Shown here piece by piece: positions 8,131-17,321 of a stretch of 64,000 nucleotides of DNA. This stretch comes from Aminicenans sp964648465. GTDB lineage: Bacteria; Acidobacteriota; Aminicenantia; Aminicenantales; Aminicenantaceae. The notes beneath the pieces were generated by a model that had not been told where the DNA came from, did no database searches, and worked only from the letters and a program-made list of their open reading frames with translations. Location: the NCBI GenBank assembly GCA_964648465.1, contig CAZYMU010000008.1, forward strand, positions 19,667-83,666. Direction: 5' to 3'. The position numbers and the translations under genes are program-made. How positions within the stretch are numbered: position 1 is the stretch's first letter; every line of letters starts with the position of its first letter.

Positions 8131-9237
8131 ATGCACGTTTAGGTATTCTTCAATAAGACTCAAAGCTTTTTTGAAATATTCTTTATCTTCTCCAAGGCCG
8201 AAGCGAATGTGGAAGTCAACTTCAAACTGATCCCCAGGTTGGATGAGGACGCTTTTATCCTCACGTATTTTGTGTCCTAATTCAGTTGAGTTGATGTTAA
8301 GGTCATATCTTGGAAAGGCTATGGCTCCTGCTTTAGGAGGAACACAATAAAAGAGTCCGTGCTGTTTATTCATCCATGAGTCAAGAATTGAGAAGTTTGT
8401 TCTTATGATATTACGTGTTCTTTCAAGTATTTTTGCTTTGTTTGTAGGTGTAAGTGCGATTCGAGCAAGCCGGTCGCTTAATGCGCTTATTGTTATTGTG
8501 GTATAATCTTTATATGGCCATGTTTTATTGATTATGTTTTCTGGTGCCACAATCCATCCTACTCTCAGGCCTGGAAGTCCATAAGCCTTGGAAAAACCGG
8601 AGGTTACTATGGCTTTTTTGTAAGTCCCCCAGAATGTTGGTGTTATTTGACCGTCATGTTCTGCTCCCTGATAAACTTCGTCTGAGACGATCCATGCATC
8701 TGCCCATTCAGCGAGTTCTATGATTGTTTTTCTAGCCTCTTCATTTAGTTGCCCTCCAGTTGGATTGTTGGGATTTGTGATAGAGATTATTTTTGTCTTT
8801 TTTGTTACGAGTTTCTTCAACTCATTCAAATCCGGATTCCAGTCAAGGTCTTCTTTGAGAAAAAATGTATTAACATTAGCTCCAAATGCTTTCATTAGGC
8901 CTCGTATTTGCATGAAGTTTGGGAGCATAAAAATTGTCTCATCGCCTGGCTCGATATTTGCCCATATCAAAAGAAAATTAGCTTCGGCTGAGCCTGATGT
9001 AACCAGAATATTTTCTGCATTGGCACCAGGATAATTTGAGCATATTGCTTTTTTTAATTCTGGAGTTCCATTGGTCTGAATGTAGCCGAGTTTAGTATTT
9101 AATATATCTTCAAATTCATCTGGGCTAAGGAGTTGTTTAAAGGTATAAGAATGTACGCCGCTTTCCGAAATGTTATAATCGACAAAATGCTCCCATTCCG
9201 ACTGCCAGCGTTCCATTTTAAATGTTTCAATATTCAT
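8122..9237 (-). CDS. Pyridoxal-phosphate aminotransferase, class I/II
   Basis: 371 residues of fold type I. NPNNPTG, the SDEVYQGAE motif (PLP-binding Asp and Tyr) and the Schiff-base lysine in SGFSKAYGLPGLRVGW (about K217) are all present. It resembles the capreomycidine-synthase/VioD-like and arginine-related aminotransferase group more than AspC, by overall look. I start at 9237 because GGAG stands six bases before that ATG, while the in-frame ATG at 9249 has no ribosome site. The stop codon lies within a repeat element, so the original C-terminus may have been replaced. A paralogue is at 52613. Substrate unknown. Confidence 0.85.
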   Translation of the reverse strand: MNIETFKMERWQSEWEHFVDYNISESGVHSYTFKQLLSPDEFEDILNTKLGYIQTNGTPELKKAICSNYPGANAENILVTSGSAEANFLLIWANIEPGDETIFMLPNFMQIRGLMKAFGANVNTFFLKEDLDWNPDLNELKKLVTKKTKIISITNPNNPTGGQLNEEARKTIIELAEWADAWIVSDEVYQGAEHDGQITPTFWGTYKKAIVTSGFSKAYGLPGLRVGWIVAPENIINKTWPYKDYTTITISALSDRLARIALTPTNKAKILERTRNIIRTNFSILDSWMNKQHGLFYCVPPKAGAIAFPRYDLNINSTELGHKIREDKSVLIQPGDQFEVDFHIRFGLGEDKEYFKKALSLIEEYLNVHYS

Positions 9238-9255
9238 AATGCACTCCATAAAGAT

Positions 9256-10083
9256 TTATATCTCGATTTTAAAAACTCCCTTGAATGCGAATCCAAAGAT
9301 GATAGAGAGAGCAAAATAAGCGATTAGCCAGTGAATATGCCACCCGAAAAGATCCATGCTTTTTGTTGTATAAGTGATTTCGATAGATTTTATGGGAGAA
9401 TCTTTTTTAAAGGGGGCCTCTGTTGGGTAGAGGATCTCATCAATAAAGTTGCGCCGTATTTTCAATGGGGAAATTTTGTTAATTGATTTCTGGCTGGCAG
9501 TAACTTGTTTTGTGAATTTTTCTCCTCTCAGGGTAAGAGTTAAATTATATGTGCCTTTTTCATTTGCTCTGAAGCGCCAATTTATTTCATTGTCTTCTAT
9601 AATCCTGAGAGGAGGAGTTTCGATAGTCAAATAAGGTGAGGGCTGTATCTTGATATCTGTTTTAACTGGGTTATAGCCTTCTTCGAGTTTTACCTTTAAA
9701 ATGGCTTCCTGTCCAACCGACAATGCGCTATAACCGAACCAGAAATTTAGCTGTATCAAGATCAGAATAAGGGGGATGATCATTACCAACATAGGCTTTG
9801 CCGTATAGCTGATATATTTCAGGTTTGTACGGAGAATGTTTCCTTGTGTTTTTAGAGAAATTCTTAGATTGTCCTTAAATAATCTGAGTTCGAGCAAGTA
9901 AGCTTTAATTTTATTTTTTACGAATCGGATTCCTTCCTGGTTTGAAGTATACCGAAAGATAAAAAGCATAAATAGCGCTGTAAGGAATGAAATAACTGTC
10001 ATTCCGATCCATGGATTCATGTTATGGAAAGGCAGTAATATAAGATCAAAAATTTTTCCGAATATTAAATTGAATATATGCAT
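9256..10083 (-). CDS. Membrane protein, possibly Oxa1-superfamily (DUF106/TMCO1-like), with Ig-like domain
   Basis: 275 residues. An N-terminal transmembrane span (~27-45) is followed by a basic helical stretch (~50-95), then a KPMLVMIIPLILILIQLNFW span, a beta-rich extracytoplasmic domain (~130-235) and a last span near 250-270. The order TM-charged helices-KPM-plus-TM resembles archaeal DUF106 and EMC3/TMCO1 proteins of the Oxa1 insertase superfamily; this is by eye only. It lies in a minus-strand run between the phosphodiesterase cluster and an aminotransferase. Function unknown. Confidence 0.65.
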   Translation of the reverse strand: MHIFNLIFGKIFDLILLPFHNMNPWIGMTVISFLTALFMLFIFRYTSNQEGIRFVKNKIKAYLLELRLFKDNLRISLKTQGNILRTNLKYISYTAKPMLVMIIPLILILIQLNFWFGYSALSVGQEAILKVKLEEGYNPVKTDIKIQPSPYLTIETPPLRIIEDNEINWRFRANEKGTYNLTLTLRGEKFTKQVTASQKSINKISPLKIRRNFIDEILYPTEAPFKKDSPIKSIEITYTTKSMDLFGWHIHWLIAYFALSIIFGFAFKGVFKIEI

Positions 10084-10125
10084 TGAAACGATTCTAGCAA
10101 CTACTTTATTTCATTTCTTTTGTTC

Positions 10126-10317
10126 TTAGGATATATAGCCAAGGCCTTTTAGTTTTTTCTTTATCTCTTCTTCGGAATCAGATTCTTCCAGTTTAGAAAT
10201 CTCCTTTTCCAGACAGTGAGTAATAAATTCTTCATGGGAAGAGTAACCGGATATCTCTGCATATTTTTTTACTTTATCCAGTAAATCTTTTTCAATTTTG
10301 ACTTTGGCTTTACCCAT
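10126..10317 (-). CDS. Small ribbon-helix-helix-like protein
   Basis: 63 residues. The pattern KAKVKIEKDLLDKVKKYAEISGYSSHEEFITHCLEKEI matches a beta strand and two helices of a ribbon-helix-helix (CopG/MetJ-type) DNA-binding unit. The tail LKGLGYIS resembles the LKxLGYI end common in sulfatase-like proteins. It sits 15 bases after the last phosphodiesterase gene and has AAGGAGAT upstream of its ATG. It could be a regulator of the cluster or an antitoxin-like orphan; no toxin gene is adjacent. Confidence 0.7.
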   Translation of the reverse strand: MGKAKVKIEKDLLDKVKKYAEISGYSSHEEFITHCLEKEISKLEESDSEEEIKKKLKGLGYIS

Positions 10318-10331
10318 TTTAATCTCCTTAT

Positions 10332-12320
10332 TTAAATTACCGGATTTCCTATCATTTCAGGGGGCTTTTTTATTCCAAAAATCTTCAGAATTGTAGGTGC
10401 TAGATCATAAAGAGCGGGAAAATCTGATTTTATCTTGCGGTTCATCAGTAAAATTCCCGGGATAACTTCCGGTGCCATACAGTGGTCGCCGCTCCACTTT
10501 TCTGTGTTGTCTTCCATAATGTTTTTTGGCATTCTTCCTAAGGGAGAGACCCAGGAGATGCGGTAACCGTAGTTGAATCCCAAAATAATATCCGGAGCAT
10601 CCTTCACATAAGGTCCCTTGTAGACGTCCTTAGAAATAAAGGCTCTTAAGACAGGCTTATCCCCGGTTTTTGGATCTTTGAAGTTTTCAAGCTTACGGGC
10701 GATTTCCCGCACGAGCATCTCTTTTTCTGCTCCGTCAGAGACAATACCTTGTGCTTCTCTTCCTTTCTGGTTGATATAGAGACCGTTAAGGCCAAGTGCA
10801 TATGCTTTTGTCTTTGACCAATCTGTATTTAAAAATAGAGAGGATTCTCCCTGTCTCCATTCGTTTATAAGAGAATGATAAGCATATTCTTTCAGCCATG
10901 TGTTCAGGTTGAATGAGCGGCGGAATGGGGAAAATCCGTGGTCAGAAAGGACCATGATAATAGTATTTTTATCGGCTTTTTGTATGGCCTTGTCTAAAAT
11001 CTTATCAGATTCAATATAGATGTTTTCGATTGTGTTTCCATATTTTGAAGCGAGGAGAGGATCGAAGTTAGGGTGCTCTTTATCGATAAGACGCCAGAAC
11101 ATGTGCTGCCGTTGATCAGAGCTTGAAAGATAATAAAAGAGAAGGCCAGAATCAAAACGTGCAAGTTCATACTCAAACATTTGAAGCCTTTCTTTTAGGA
11201 CAATGTCGTCCTGCTTGAGAAATTCTCCATCATCCAAAACCCCATTATCAAGAGCCGAAGTGTCTGCTGGAAGACCCTGTGTGTAAAAAGGGCCGAATAT
11301 TTTTTCCAGTTCTTCTGAATAGCTTGTCGGCGTAGAAATTGGCAGTATTGTGTTTCCGGGATCTATGTTTATGGGAGATACATAAAGTTTGAATTCAGGC
11401 CTGATTTGTTTAAGGTAAAACATACAAATTCCATTTGCGCTCTGAGTTGGAATCATTTTGAAATTGAGTTTTTTCCAACTGCTCCATTCTCCTTCTTTTA
11501 GGATAAACTCATGATCCTGAATTACTATTTTAGCAATGGGTTTTACAGGATCGATATAGACTCTAAAATCAATCGATGAGTCAGGCCTGTCCTTTTTAAA
11601 TGAATTTATTGGTCCGGGAAGCTTTGACTCAACCATGTTGCCGATGACGTATACTTCATGGATTTTTCCTCCGCCAATATCTTCGTTGATTTTAGCTGGC
11701 TCGGTCGTATAGTAGTTGAATATTCCATAAGTTCCGCGGATATCCGGTGTTCCCATCCCTGAAATGGTTCTTTGTTTCGTGGGAGAAGGAGGATAATTGG
11801 ATGGGATTTTAAACACGGTAGCGGGGATATTATGATCTTCAAGGATTTGCCAGAAAGCTTTACCCTTGCGTAGATTTTCAACATTCCCGCCTGAGATCGG
11901 AAGAACAACATTCCCGATAGAAAGAGTTTTTGTAGTTTCACTTGTTTTGGAAGCTGAAAATATTGCCATATAATTTTCAGGATCTCTGTGGATGAAATCA
12001 AAAATTCCGTGTCCTCCAGGATTCGTACCTGTAATGAAGTTTGACCAGGCAACAGGGCTCTGGGGAGGAATGCTTGTTCGAAGATGCGAAAAGCTGCCTT
12101 CGCTTCTGAGGCGACTGAATGCGGGAAGTTTGCCTGCATCCATCCAGAGTTTAAGAAGATTAGGATCCAGTCCGTCAAGTCCAAGTATGATTATTTTTTT
12201 TGGTGTATCAGTTTGTCCGAAGACTCTTGTCACAAGATCTTTGCCATTTCCCAATGCTGAGATTGAGCCTGCTGTAATGCCAACAAGCTTTAAAAAATCT
12301 CTTCTATTTATTTTAGACAT
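10332..12320 (-). CDS. Alkaline phosphatase superfamily phosphodiesterase, Tat-exported
   Basis: 662 residues. It starts with a twin-arginine signal (NRRDFLKLVGI), so folded export to the periplasm is expected. The alkaline-phosphatase/NPP fold is recognised by ILGLDGLDP (metal Asp), the PPQSPVAWSNFITG nucleophile region, GGHGIFDF, VLSDHGF (Asp/His metal ligands) and a late SGDHCMAPEV histidine. Family members hydrolyse phosphomonoesters or diesters; the substrate here is unknown. It overlaps the next gene upstream by eight bases and is the last of three paralogues in one transcription unit. Confidence 0.85.
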   Translation of the reverse strand: MSKINRRDFLKLVGITAGSISALGNGKDLVTRVFGQTDTPKKIIILGLDGLDPNLLKLWMDAGKLPAFSRLRSEGSFSHLRTSIPPQSPVAWSNFITGTNPGGHGIFDFIHRDPENYMAIFSASKTSETTKTLSIGNVVLPISGGNVENLRKGKAFWQILEDHNIPATVFKIPSNYPPSPTKQRTISGMGTPDIRGTYGIFNYYTTEPAKINEDIGGGKIHEVYVIGNMVESKLPGPINSFKKDRPDSSIDFRVYIDPVKPIAKIVIQDHEFILKEGEWSSWKKLNFKMIPTQSANGICMFYLKQIRPEFKLYVSPINIDPGNTILPISTPTSYSEELEKIFGPFYTQGLPADTSALDNGVLDDGEFLKQDDIVLKERLQMFEYELARFDSGLLFYYLSSSDQRQHMFWRLIDKEHPNFDPLLASKYGNTIENIYIESDKILDKAIQKADKNTIIMVLSDHGFSPFRRSFNLNTWLKEYAYHSLINEWRQGESSLFLNTDWSKTKAYALGLNGLYINQKGREAQGIVSDGAEKEMLVREIARKLENFKDPKTGDKPVLRAFISKDVYKGPYVKDAPDIILGFNYGYRISWVSPLGRMPKNIMEDNTEKWSGDHCMAPEVIPGILLMNRKIKSDFPALYDLAPTILKIFGIKKPPEMIGNPVI

Positions 12321-14469
12321 TATTTTTACCTCTTGCCTCGTTTTTCTTAGGGGAAGTGAAATTTTCCTGATTTATCATTGAAGAACCATCCATATGAGTA
12401 GGTGTTTTCACTCCGAATAGTTCGAGTACAGTGGGTGCAACATCTATAATTGCAGGATTTTTTTTGTTAATTTTATGGTTGCAGAGGAATATTCCTGGAA
12501 CTATTCGTGGATCGATGCAGTGGTCACCACTCCATGCTTTTGTGTTATCTTCAAAAATTGTGGAATTTACTTTTCCAGTTACTGAATCCCATGAAACCCT
12601 GTATCCTTCATTATATCCGACTATGAAATCCGGGCAGTTTTCTTTATAAGGACCAGGTGGAATTTCATCCCGGTCATAAATTTTATTTATAGCAATTTCT
12701 CCTCTTTCTTCATCTTTTAAGCCATCGAGTTTTTGGACAAGTTCTTCCTTTAAAGCCTTTGTCTCTGCCCCTGGGTTAACAGTACCTTGGGCTTCTCTCC
12801 CTTTCTGATTTATGTAAAGGCCCCCGAGGCCCAGTCCGTAAGCCTTTGTTTTTTCCCAGTCGACATCTTTAAACCACTCATCGCTTTCTTTTTTGCCGTC
12901 TTTAAGGCTTAGATAGCCGTTTGTATACAACCAAGAATTGAGATTGACTCCCCGGCGGAAAATTTTAAACCCGTGATCGGACATAACAATCAGGAAGCTT
13001 TTTTCACTCACTTTTTTTAAGACCTTTCCTACCAATTCGTCCATTTTAATATAAAGGTCTTCGATGACTTTGGCACTCAATTTTGCCTGCCCACTTTTTA
13101 GTGCAGGATGTTTTTTGTCAAGATATCGAAAAAACATATGCTGAATACTGTCTGTACTTTGGAACCAGCAGGCTACAACTCCTTTTTTTGTTTTATCAAT
13201 AGCGTTAAAAAGCATATCTTCCGATTCCCTGTGGTTGTCATATGTTAATTCTAAGAACGTTTCTTCAGGGAGAATTCTTTCATTTAAAGCCCATGTATCA
13301 TCTGCTTCACCGAGGGTGTTGAAACTTCCAAGGAGTTTTGCCAGATAAACAGAATATATAAAAGGATGAGATATAGGAAGAGCCGGTTTTTCGGGGTCAA
13401 TATTTAGAGGAGATATATACATCTCGAAGTGAGGGTGAATTTCAGACACGTAAAAGCGGCAGATAGCTTTTACTTTCATCCCGAGCCCTGGACGGAAAGT
13501 TATTTTTATCCATTTTGATAGCTTTCTCTTTTTAATATTGATTTTCTGGCCGGATACTTCGATAAGGATTTCCCCTTTATTTTTATCCAGATTTATTGTC
13601 ATTGGAAGCCGAATCTCTTCTGCTTTTTTAAGAAGCGAATTTTCCGGGCCGGATATGTAAGTTTCGATCTTAGTGGAATTAATAGTAACAGGAATATTCA
13701 TTCCGCCTTCACGTTTTGTGATTTTTTCTTTATCTGAAGTATAGAATGAAAATGTACCCTGGCTTCCTTTTAAGTCTGGAGCACACATACCAGAAAGTAG
13801 GTGCCCTCGAAATTTTTCTGGAGGGAACGTTATTGGGATTCTGAGAATTGTGCTGAAAATGCCATTATCTCCTAAGATCTTCCAGAAAGGTATGCTTTTT
13901 CGCAGCCCTCTGATCACTGGTTTCGAAATGGGGAAATTATATTTTCCAATTGGAAGAAATTTTTTTGGAGTTCCAATATAGGCAGAAGAAAGATCAGGTA
14001 GATAATTATTTGGATTTCTGCTGAGGAAATCAAAAATATTATGCTTACATGGATGAGAACCAGTCATAAAAGAAGACCATGCAACAGGAGATATAGCAGG
14101 AATTGTTGTTGCCAGCTTTTCATATGTTCCTTCTTTCTTAAGGCTTGAGAAATTAGGCAGCTTTCCTTCTGACATAAATTTTTCCAACAGAGTTGGTTCC
14201 ATTCCATCAAGGCCAACAATGACAACCTGATCAACAAGGCTATTTTTATATGCTTTTTGTCCTTTTATGATACGGAGTAGAAACCTGAATGGCCATGAAA
14301 GAAAAGAAAAAATTGCCAAGAAAAAAGTAATAAACAGGATAAGGAATGAAGATAGAAAAGCAAATCCTGCTCCTGGTCCTACATAAGCTTTAAGCTGGAT
14401 AGATAATGCCAGGATTAAGAAGATAAATATTTTTAATTTTAGAAAGTGGCTTTTGTTCATTTTATTCAT
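12313..14469 (-). CDS. Alkaline phosphatase superfamily protein, membrane-anchored
   Basis: 718 residues. Two hydrophobic N-terminal stretches (~9-28 and ~35-62) indicate membrane anchoring. The enzyme part then shows VGLDGMEP, PAISPVAWSSFMTG, KHNIFDF, VMSDHGF and SGDHCIDPR, aligning closely to the 10332 paralogue throughout. The ATG overlaps the upstream stop by four bases. Because one paralogue is Tat-exported and this one anchored, they probably act in the same compartment on related phosphate esters. Substrate unknown. Confidence 0.85.
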   Translation of the reverse strand: MNKMNKSHFLKLKIFIFLILALSIQLKAYVGPGAGFAFLSSFLILFITFFLAIFSFLSWPFRFLLRIIKGQKAYKNSLVDQVVIVGLDGMEPTLLEKFMSEGKLPNFSSLKKEGTYEKLATTIPAISPVAWSSFMTGSHPCKHNIFDFLSRNPNNYLPDLSSAYIGTPKKFLPIGKYNFPISKPVIRGLRKSIPFWKILGDNGIFSTILRIPITFPPEKFRGHLLSGMCAPDLKGSQGTFSFYTSDKEKITKREGGMNIPVTINSTKIETYISGPENSLLKKAEEIRLPMTINLDKNKGEILIEVSGQKINIKKRKLSKWIKITFRPGLGMKVKAICRFYVSEIHPHFEMYISPLNIDPEKPALPISHPFIYSVYLAKLLGSFNTLGEADDTWALNERILPEETFLELTYDNHRESEDMLFNAIDKTKKGVVACWFQSTDSIQHMFFRYLDKKHPALKSGQAKLSAKVIEDLYIKMDELVGKVLKKVSEKSFLIVMSDHGFKIFRRGVNLNSWLYTNGYLSLKDGKKESDEWFKDVDWEKTKAYGLGLGGLYINQKGREAQGTVNPGAETKALKEELVQKLDGLKDEERGEIAINKIYDRDEIPPGPYKENCPDFIVGYNEGYRVSWDSVTGKVNSTIFEDNTKAWSGDHCIDPRIVPGIFLCNHKINKKNPAIIDVAPTVLELFGVKTPTHMDGSSMINQENFTSPKKNEARGKNNV

Positions 14470-15761
14470 GTGAAATTTTTCATAATGATAGCAGCCAAAT
14501 CTGATATGCAGAGATCTGAACCATGGTTTCCATTTGCCCAGAAAAAAGCATCATCCCACGTGTGCATTCCCTGGAGAATCGAGCGGCCAAAAATGTCTTT
14601 TTTCTTGATTGAACCTTTCATGTCAAAACCATGCTCGGAAAGTGCAATTAAATCCGGCCCAAGTTTTACGTAAGGGCCTGAATAAATCTCTTCAGTATCA
14701 AATACTTTTCTGACAACTTTTTTCCCTTCATATTCGAGTTTTTCAAGTTTATGTGTAAGTTCTTGCTTTAGTGTGTTCTTTTCCGATTCTTTAACAGTGC
14801 CATTTAGGAATTTTTCTTTAAGGTTTAGATAAATGCGGTTTGGATCCAGGGCAAAAGCACTGGTTGAAGGAGACATTTCGCTTAAATTTTTGGGGGAGGA
14901 TGTATTGAAATGCAAGTAATTTTCTTTTTCTAACCATGCATTCAAATATACTTCCTGTTCGATACCAGTGAATCCGTGGTCTGAAAGCATATAAAATCCT
15001 TCATCGCTTCCTGTAAGTTTGTGAAAAGCCACATTGATTTCATTGATAAATTTGTCGATCTCCCTGTAATAATCTAAAAATTTCTGATTGTATATATGGT
15101 TTTCATCTTCATAGGCGTTCCATAAGAAATGCTGAAGCCTGTCAGTACCTGTGATGACTAGCTCGAAGTAATCCCAATCTTCTTTCCAGAAGGAATGGAA
15201 AGCTTCTTTGCGGCCTTTTAATGTAGTACTCAGTTCATTCCAAAGAAGTTCATGATCTTCCCTGGATTTAAATGTATCAATATCTATCTGATAGCCTATT
15301 TGTTCAAGAGTATATTTGACAGAAAAAGGATAGACAGCTTTGGCCAGGTCGATTGCTACAAAACCTGAAATCAGAACACCATTGATTTTTCGTGCAGGGT
15401 AAGTCGAAGGTTGATTAATAACGATGCATCTTTTCTTTTGATTTCCGATGATGTCCCAAAATCTTTCTTTTTTTACATCGAGATAGTTTGGAAACCGGAG
15501 ATCATAGGAGTTTTTTTTGAAGTCAGTAAATCCAAAGATGCCATGAGTCCCTGGGTTGGAACCAGTCATGAAGTCTGTCCAGCTTACAGAGGATATCTCA
15601 GGAAGGCTGGCCTTCATCTTGTGAAGATGTCCTGAATCAACAAGCATTCCTACATAAGGCATGACTCCTTTTTTAGCAAGATTGAGAAGGAGATAATGGG
15701 GAACTCCATCCAGACCTATAACACATACCCTATTTTTCGTTTTTTTCTTAAATAGTCTCAT
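14466..15761 (-). CDS. Alkaline phosphatase superfamily protein, short form
   Basis: 431 residues, the first gene of the three-paralogue unit. Motifs are VIGLDGVPH, PEISSVSWTDFMTG, THGIFGF, MLSDHGFTGIEQ and GMHTWDDAFFWANGNHGSD near the C-terminus. It lacks the signal peptide and the central insert of the two longer paralogues, and nucleophile-region residues differ (SSVSW for SPVAW). The first ~15 residues are basic and non-hydrophobic, so it is probably cytosolic. Substrate unknown. Confidence 0.82.
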   Translation of the reverse strand: MRLFKKKTKNRVCVIGLDGVPHYLLLNLAKKGVMPYVGMLVDSGHLHKMKASLPEISSVSWTDFMTGSNPGTHGIFGFTDFKKNSYDLRFPNYLDVKKERFWDIIGNQKKRCIVINQPSTYPARKINGVLISGFVAIDLAKAVYPFSVKYTLEQIGYQIDIDTFKSREDHELLWNELSTTLKGRKEAFHSFWKEDWDYFELVITGTDRLQHFLWNAYEDENHIYNQKFLDYYREIDKFINEINVAFHKLTGSDEGFYMLSDHGFTGIEQEVYLNAWLEKENYLHFNTSSPKNLSEMSPSTSAFALDPNRIYLNLKEKFLNGTVKESEKNTLKQELTHKLEKLEYEGKKVVRKVFDTEEIYSGPYVKLGPDLIALSEHGFDMKGSIKKKDIFGRSILQGMHTWDDAFFWANGNHGSDLCISDLAAIIMKNFT

Positions 15762-15902
15762 GATAGTAACCTGTTCCTAAAAATATACTAATTGATATCA
15801 TAATGTCTACAGGATTTAAATTATACGCTAGAAAAGCCAGAATAGGTAGTATGAATTTTGAGAACCACAGCCTCATACGCAGGATCGGGTGAATTATCCA
15901 GG

Positions 15903-17321
15903 CTATCTGGTCTGTGCTACGAAATAATCAGAAGCCTTTATATCATATTTATCATGGTCAAGAGATTTGACAATAGTCCTCGTGTACTTGTTTGTTTTTG
16001 GATCCATTTCCGTAAGGTCAACAATTTCTCCATCAAGTTTGTTACCCATTTCATCTGTGATCAGCTTCACTTTTGGCCTGAGCATATAGACAGTCTCCTG
16101 GTTTATTTCTACGACAATAGCGATTTCGCCCGAATTAAGTAGAACCATGGTGCCAATTGGACAGGTTCCCATCATATCAACAAATACTTTAAGAATAAGA
16201 GGGTCAAACTCAGTACCGCTTTTTTCTAACATCATGTTTATGGCTTCTTCCCTGGTGAAGTCTTTCTTTCGGTAGGGTCTTTTTGTTGTTATAGCATCGA
16301 AAAAATCTATGATTTTAACAATTTTACTGAAAAGGTTTATTGTTTTTTTCTCTGTGTATATTGGATATCCGGAATGGCCATCGGAAGTATGATGTTCCAT
16401 GGCAACATGGATAGCTCTCACTGGAAGGCGGCTTAACTCTCTAAGTTCAATTAATTTTTCTGCACCGTAGTAAGGATGTTTTTCGATAATATTTCTCTCA
16501 TCTTTATCAAGTTTACCGGGTTTTAAGAGAATTTCTTTTGGGATTTCCAATTTTCCTATATCGTGGAAAAATGCACTCATGCCCAAGTCAATCAGCTCAT
16601 TTCTGTCAAGCCCAATTCTTTTTCCAAGTGAGATTGACAATACACAGACGTTGACTGAGTGATTTAAAGTATATTCGTCAAAGTTTTTTATTGTTGTTAG
16701 ACCGTAGAGGAAAGATTCGTTCTGTGTGATATTGTTGAATATTGACTGCATCAGCCTTCGGGTTGTCAGCAGCGGGAGCCTTTCATTTGCTTTCTGCTTT
16801 TTGAATGTTTCTTTCAGGTGCGTTATGCTCAAGAAAAAGATTTTTGCGGTGTCTTTTTTCTTATTGCTCAGCTCGTCGAATGGGGATATTTTTTCTATAG
16901 AAATATGTTTAATCCCGTACTGCTTGAATTCTTTTAGAAAATCTTCAAGTGTAATTTTTGACTTGGATCCTTTTTTCGTAAAAAGAATAATGAAATTTTT
17001 CAATTCTTCTTCGTTGAGTCCTGTTTTAAAACTTAGTATGCCAATTTCTCTTTTTGGAAATTCGTTAATAATGAATTTAAGCAGGAAGTAACTGGAAAAC
17101 CCAAATTTGAGTCTTATCCCGTTAAAAAATAATGTGTTTTGGCGTAGCATAAAAGTAGCTTCTCCATCCACTTCTACAGCTTTTTGAATTAAATACAAAA
17201 GAGATTTTATTTGCCTTAGGAAGATGAGATTGTTGGACTCGTAGATTTTTGCTATTTTGATTGTCCAATTGAATCGATAAAGGATATCTATGGCATCTTT
17301 AATAGTTGTTTTTTCTTTCAT
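15903..17321 (-). CDS. HD-GYP domain phosphodiesterase
   Basis: 472 residues. The C-terminal half holds a full HD-GYP domain: HDIGK (His253/Asp254), HPYYGAEKL, and HHTSDGHSGYP (310-320) with the GYP triad intact. Family knowledge: such domains hydrolyse cyclic di-GMP (or 3',3'-cGAMP in some lineages). The N-terminal ~200 residues carry no domain I recognise. Its ATG overlaps the stop of the HEAT-repeat gene by four bases, so the two proteins are coupled and may form a sensor-effector pair. Confidence 0.88.
   Translation of the reverse strand: MKEKTTIKDAIDILYRFNWTIKIAKIYESNNLIFLRQIKSLLYLIQKAVEVDGEATFMLRQNTLFFNGIRLKFGFSSYFLLKFIINEFPKREIGILSFKTGLNEEELKNFIILFTKKGSKSKITLEDFLKEFKQYGIKHISIEKISPFDELSNKKKDTAKIFFLSITHLKETFKKQKANERLPLLTTRRLMQSIFNNITQNESFLYGLTTIKNFDEYTLNHSVNVCVLSISLGKRIGLDRNELIDLGMSAFFHDIGKLEIPKEILLKPGKLDKDERNIIEKHPYYGAEKLIELRELSRLPVRAIHVAMEHHTSDGHSGYPIYTEKKTINLFSKIVKIIDFFDAITTKRPYRKKDFTREEAINMMLEKSGTEFDPLILKVFVDMMGTCPIGTMVLLNSGEIAIVVEINQETVYMLRPKVKLITDEMGNKLDGEIVDLTEMDPKTNKYTRTIVKSLDHDKYDIKASDYFVAQTR

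Noticed and set aside
10126..10317. Toxin-antitoxin pair
   Set aside because: A ribbon-helix-helix protein alone is not enough; neither neighbour is a plausible small toxin.
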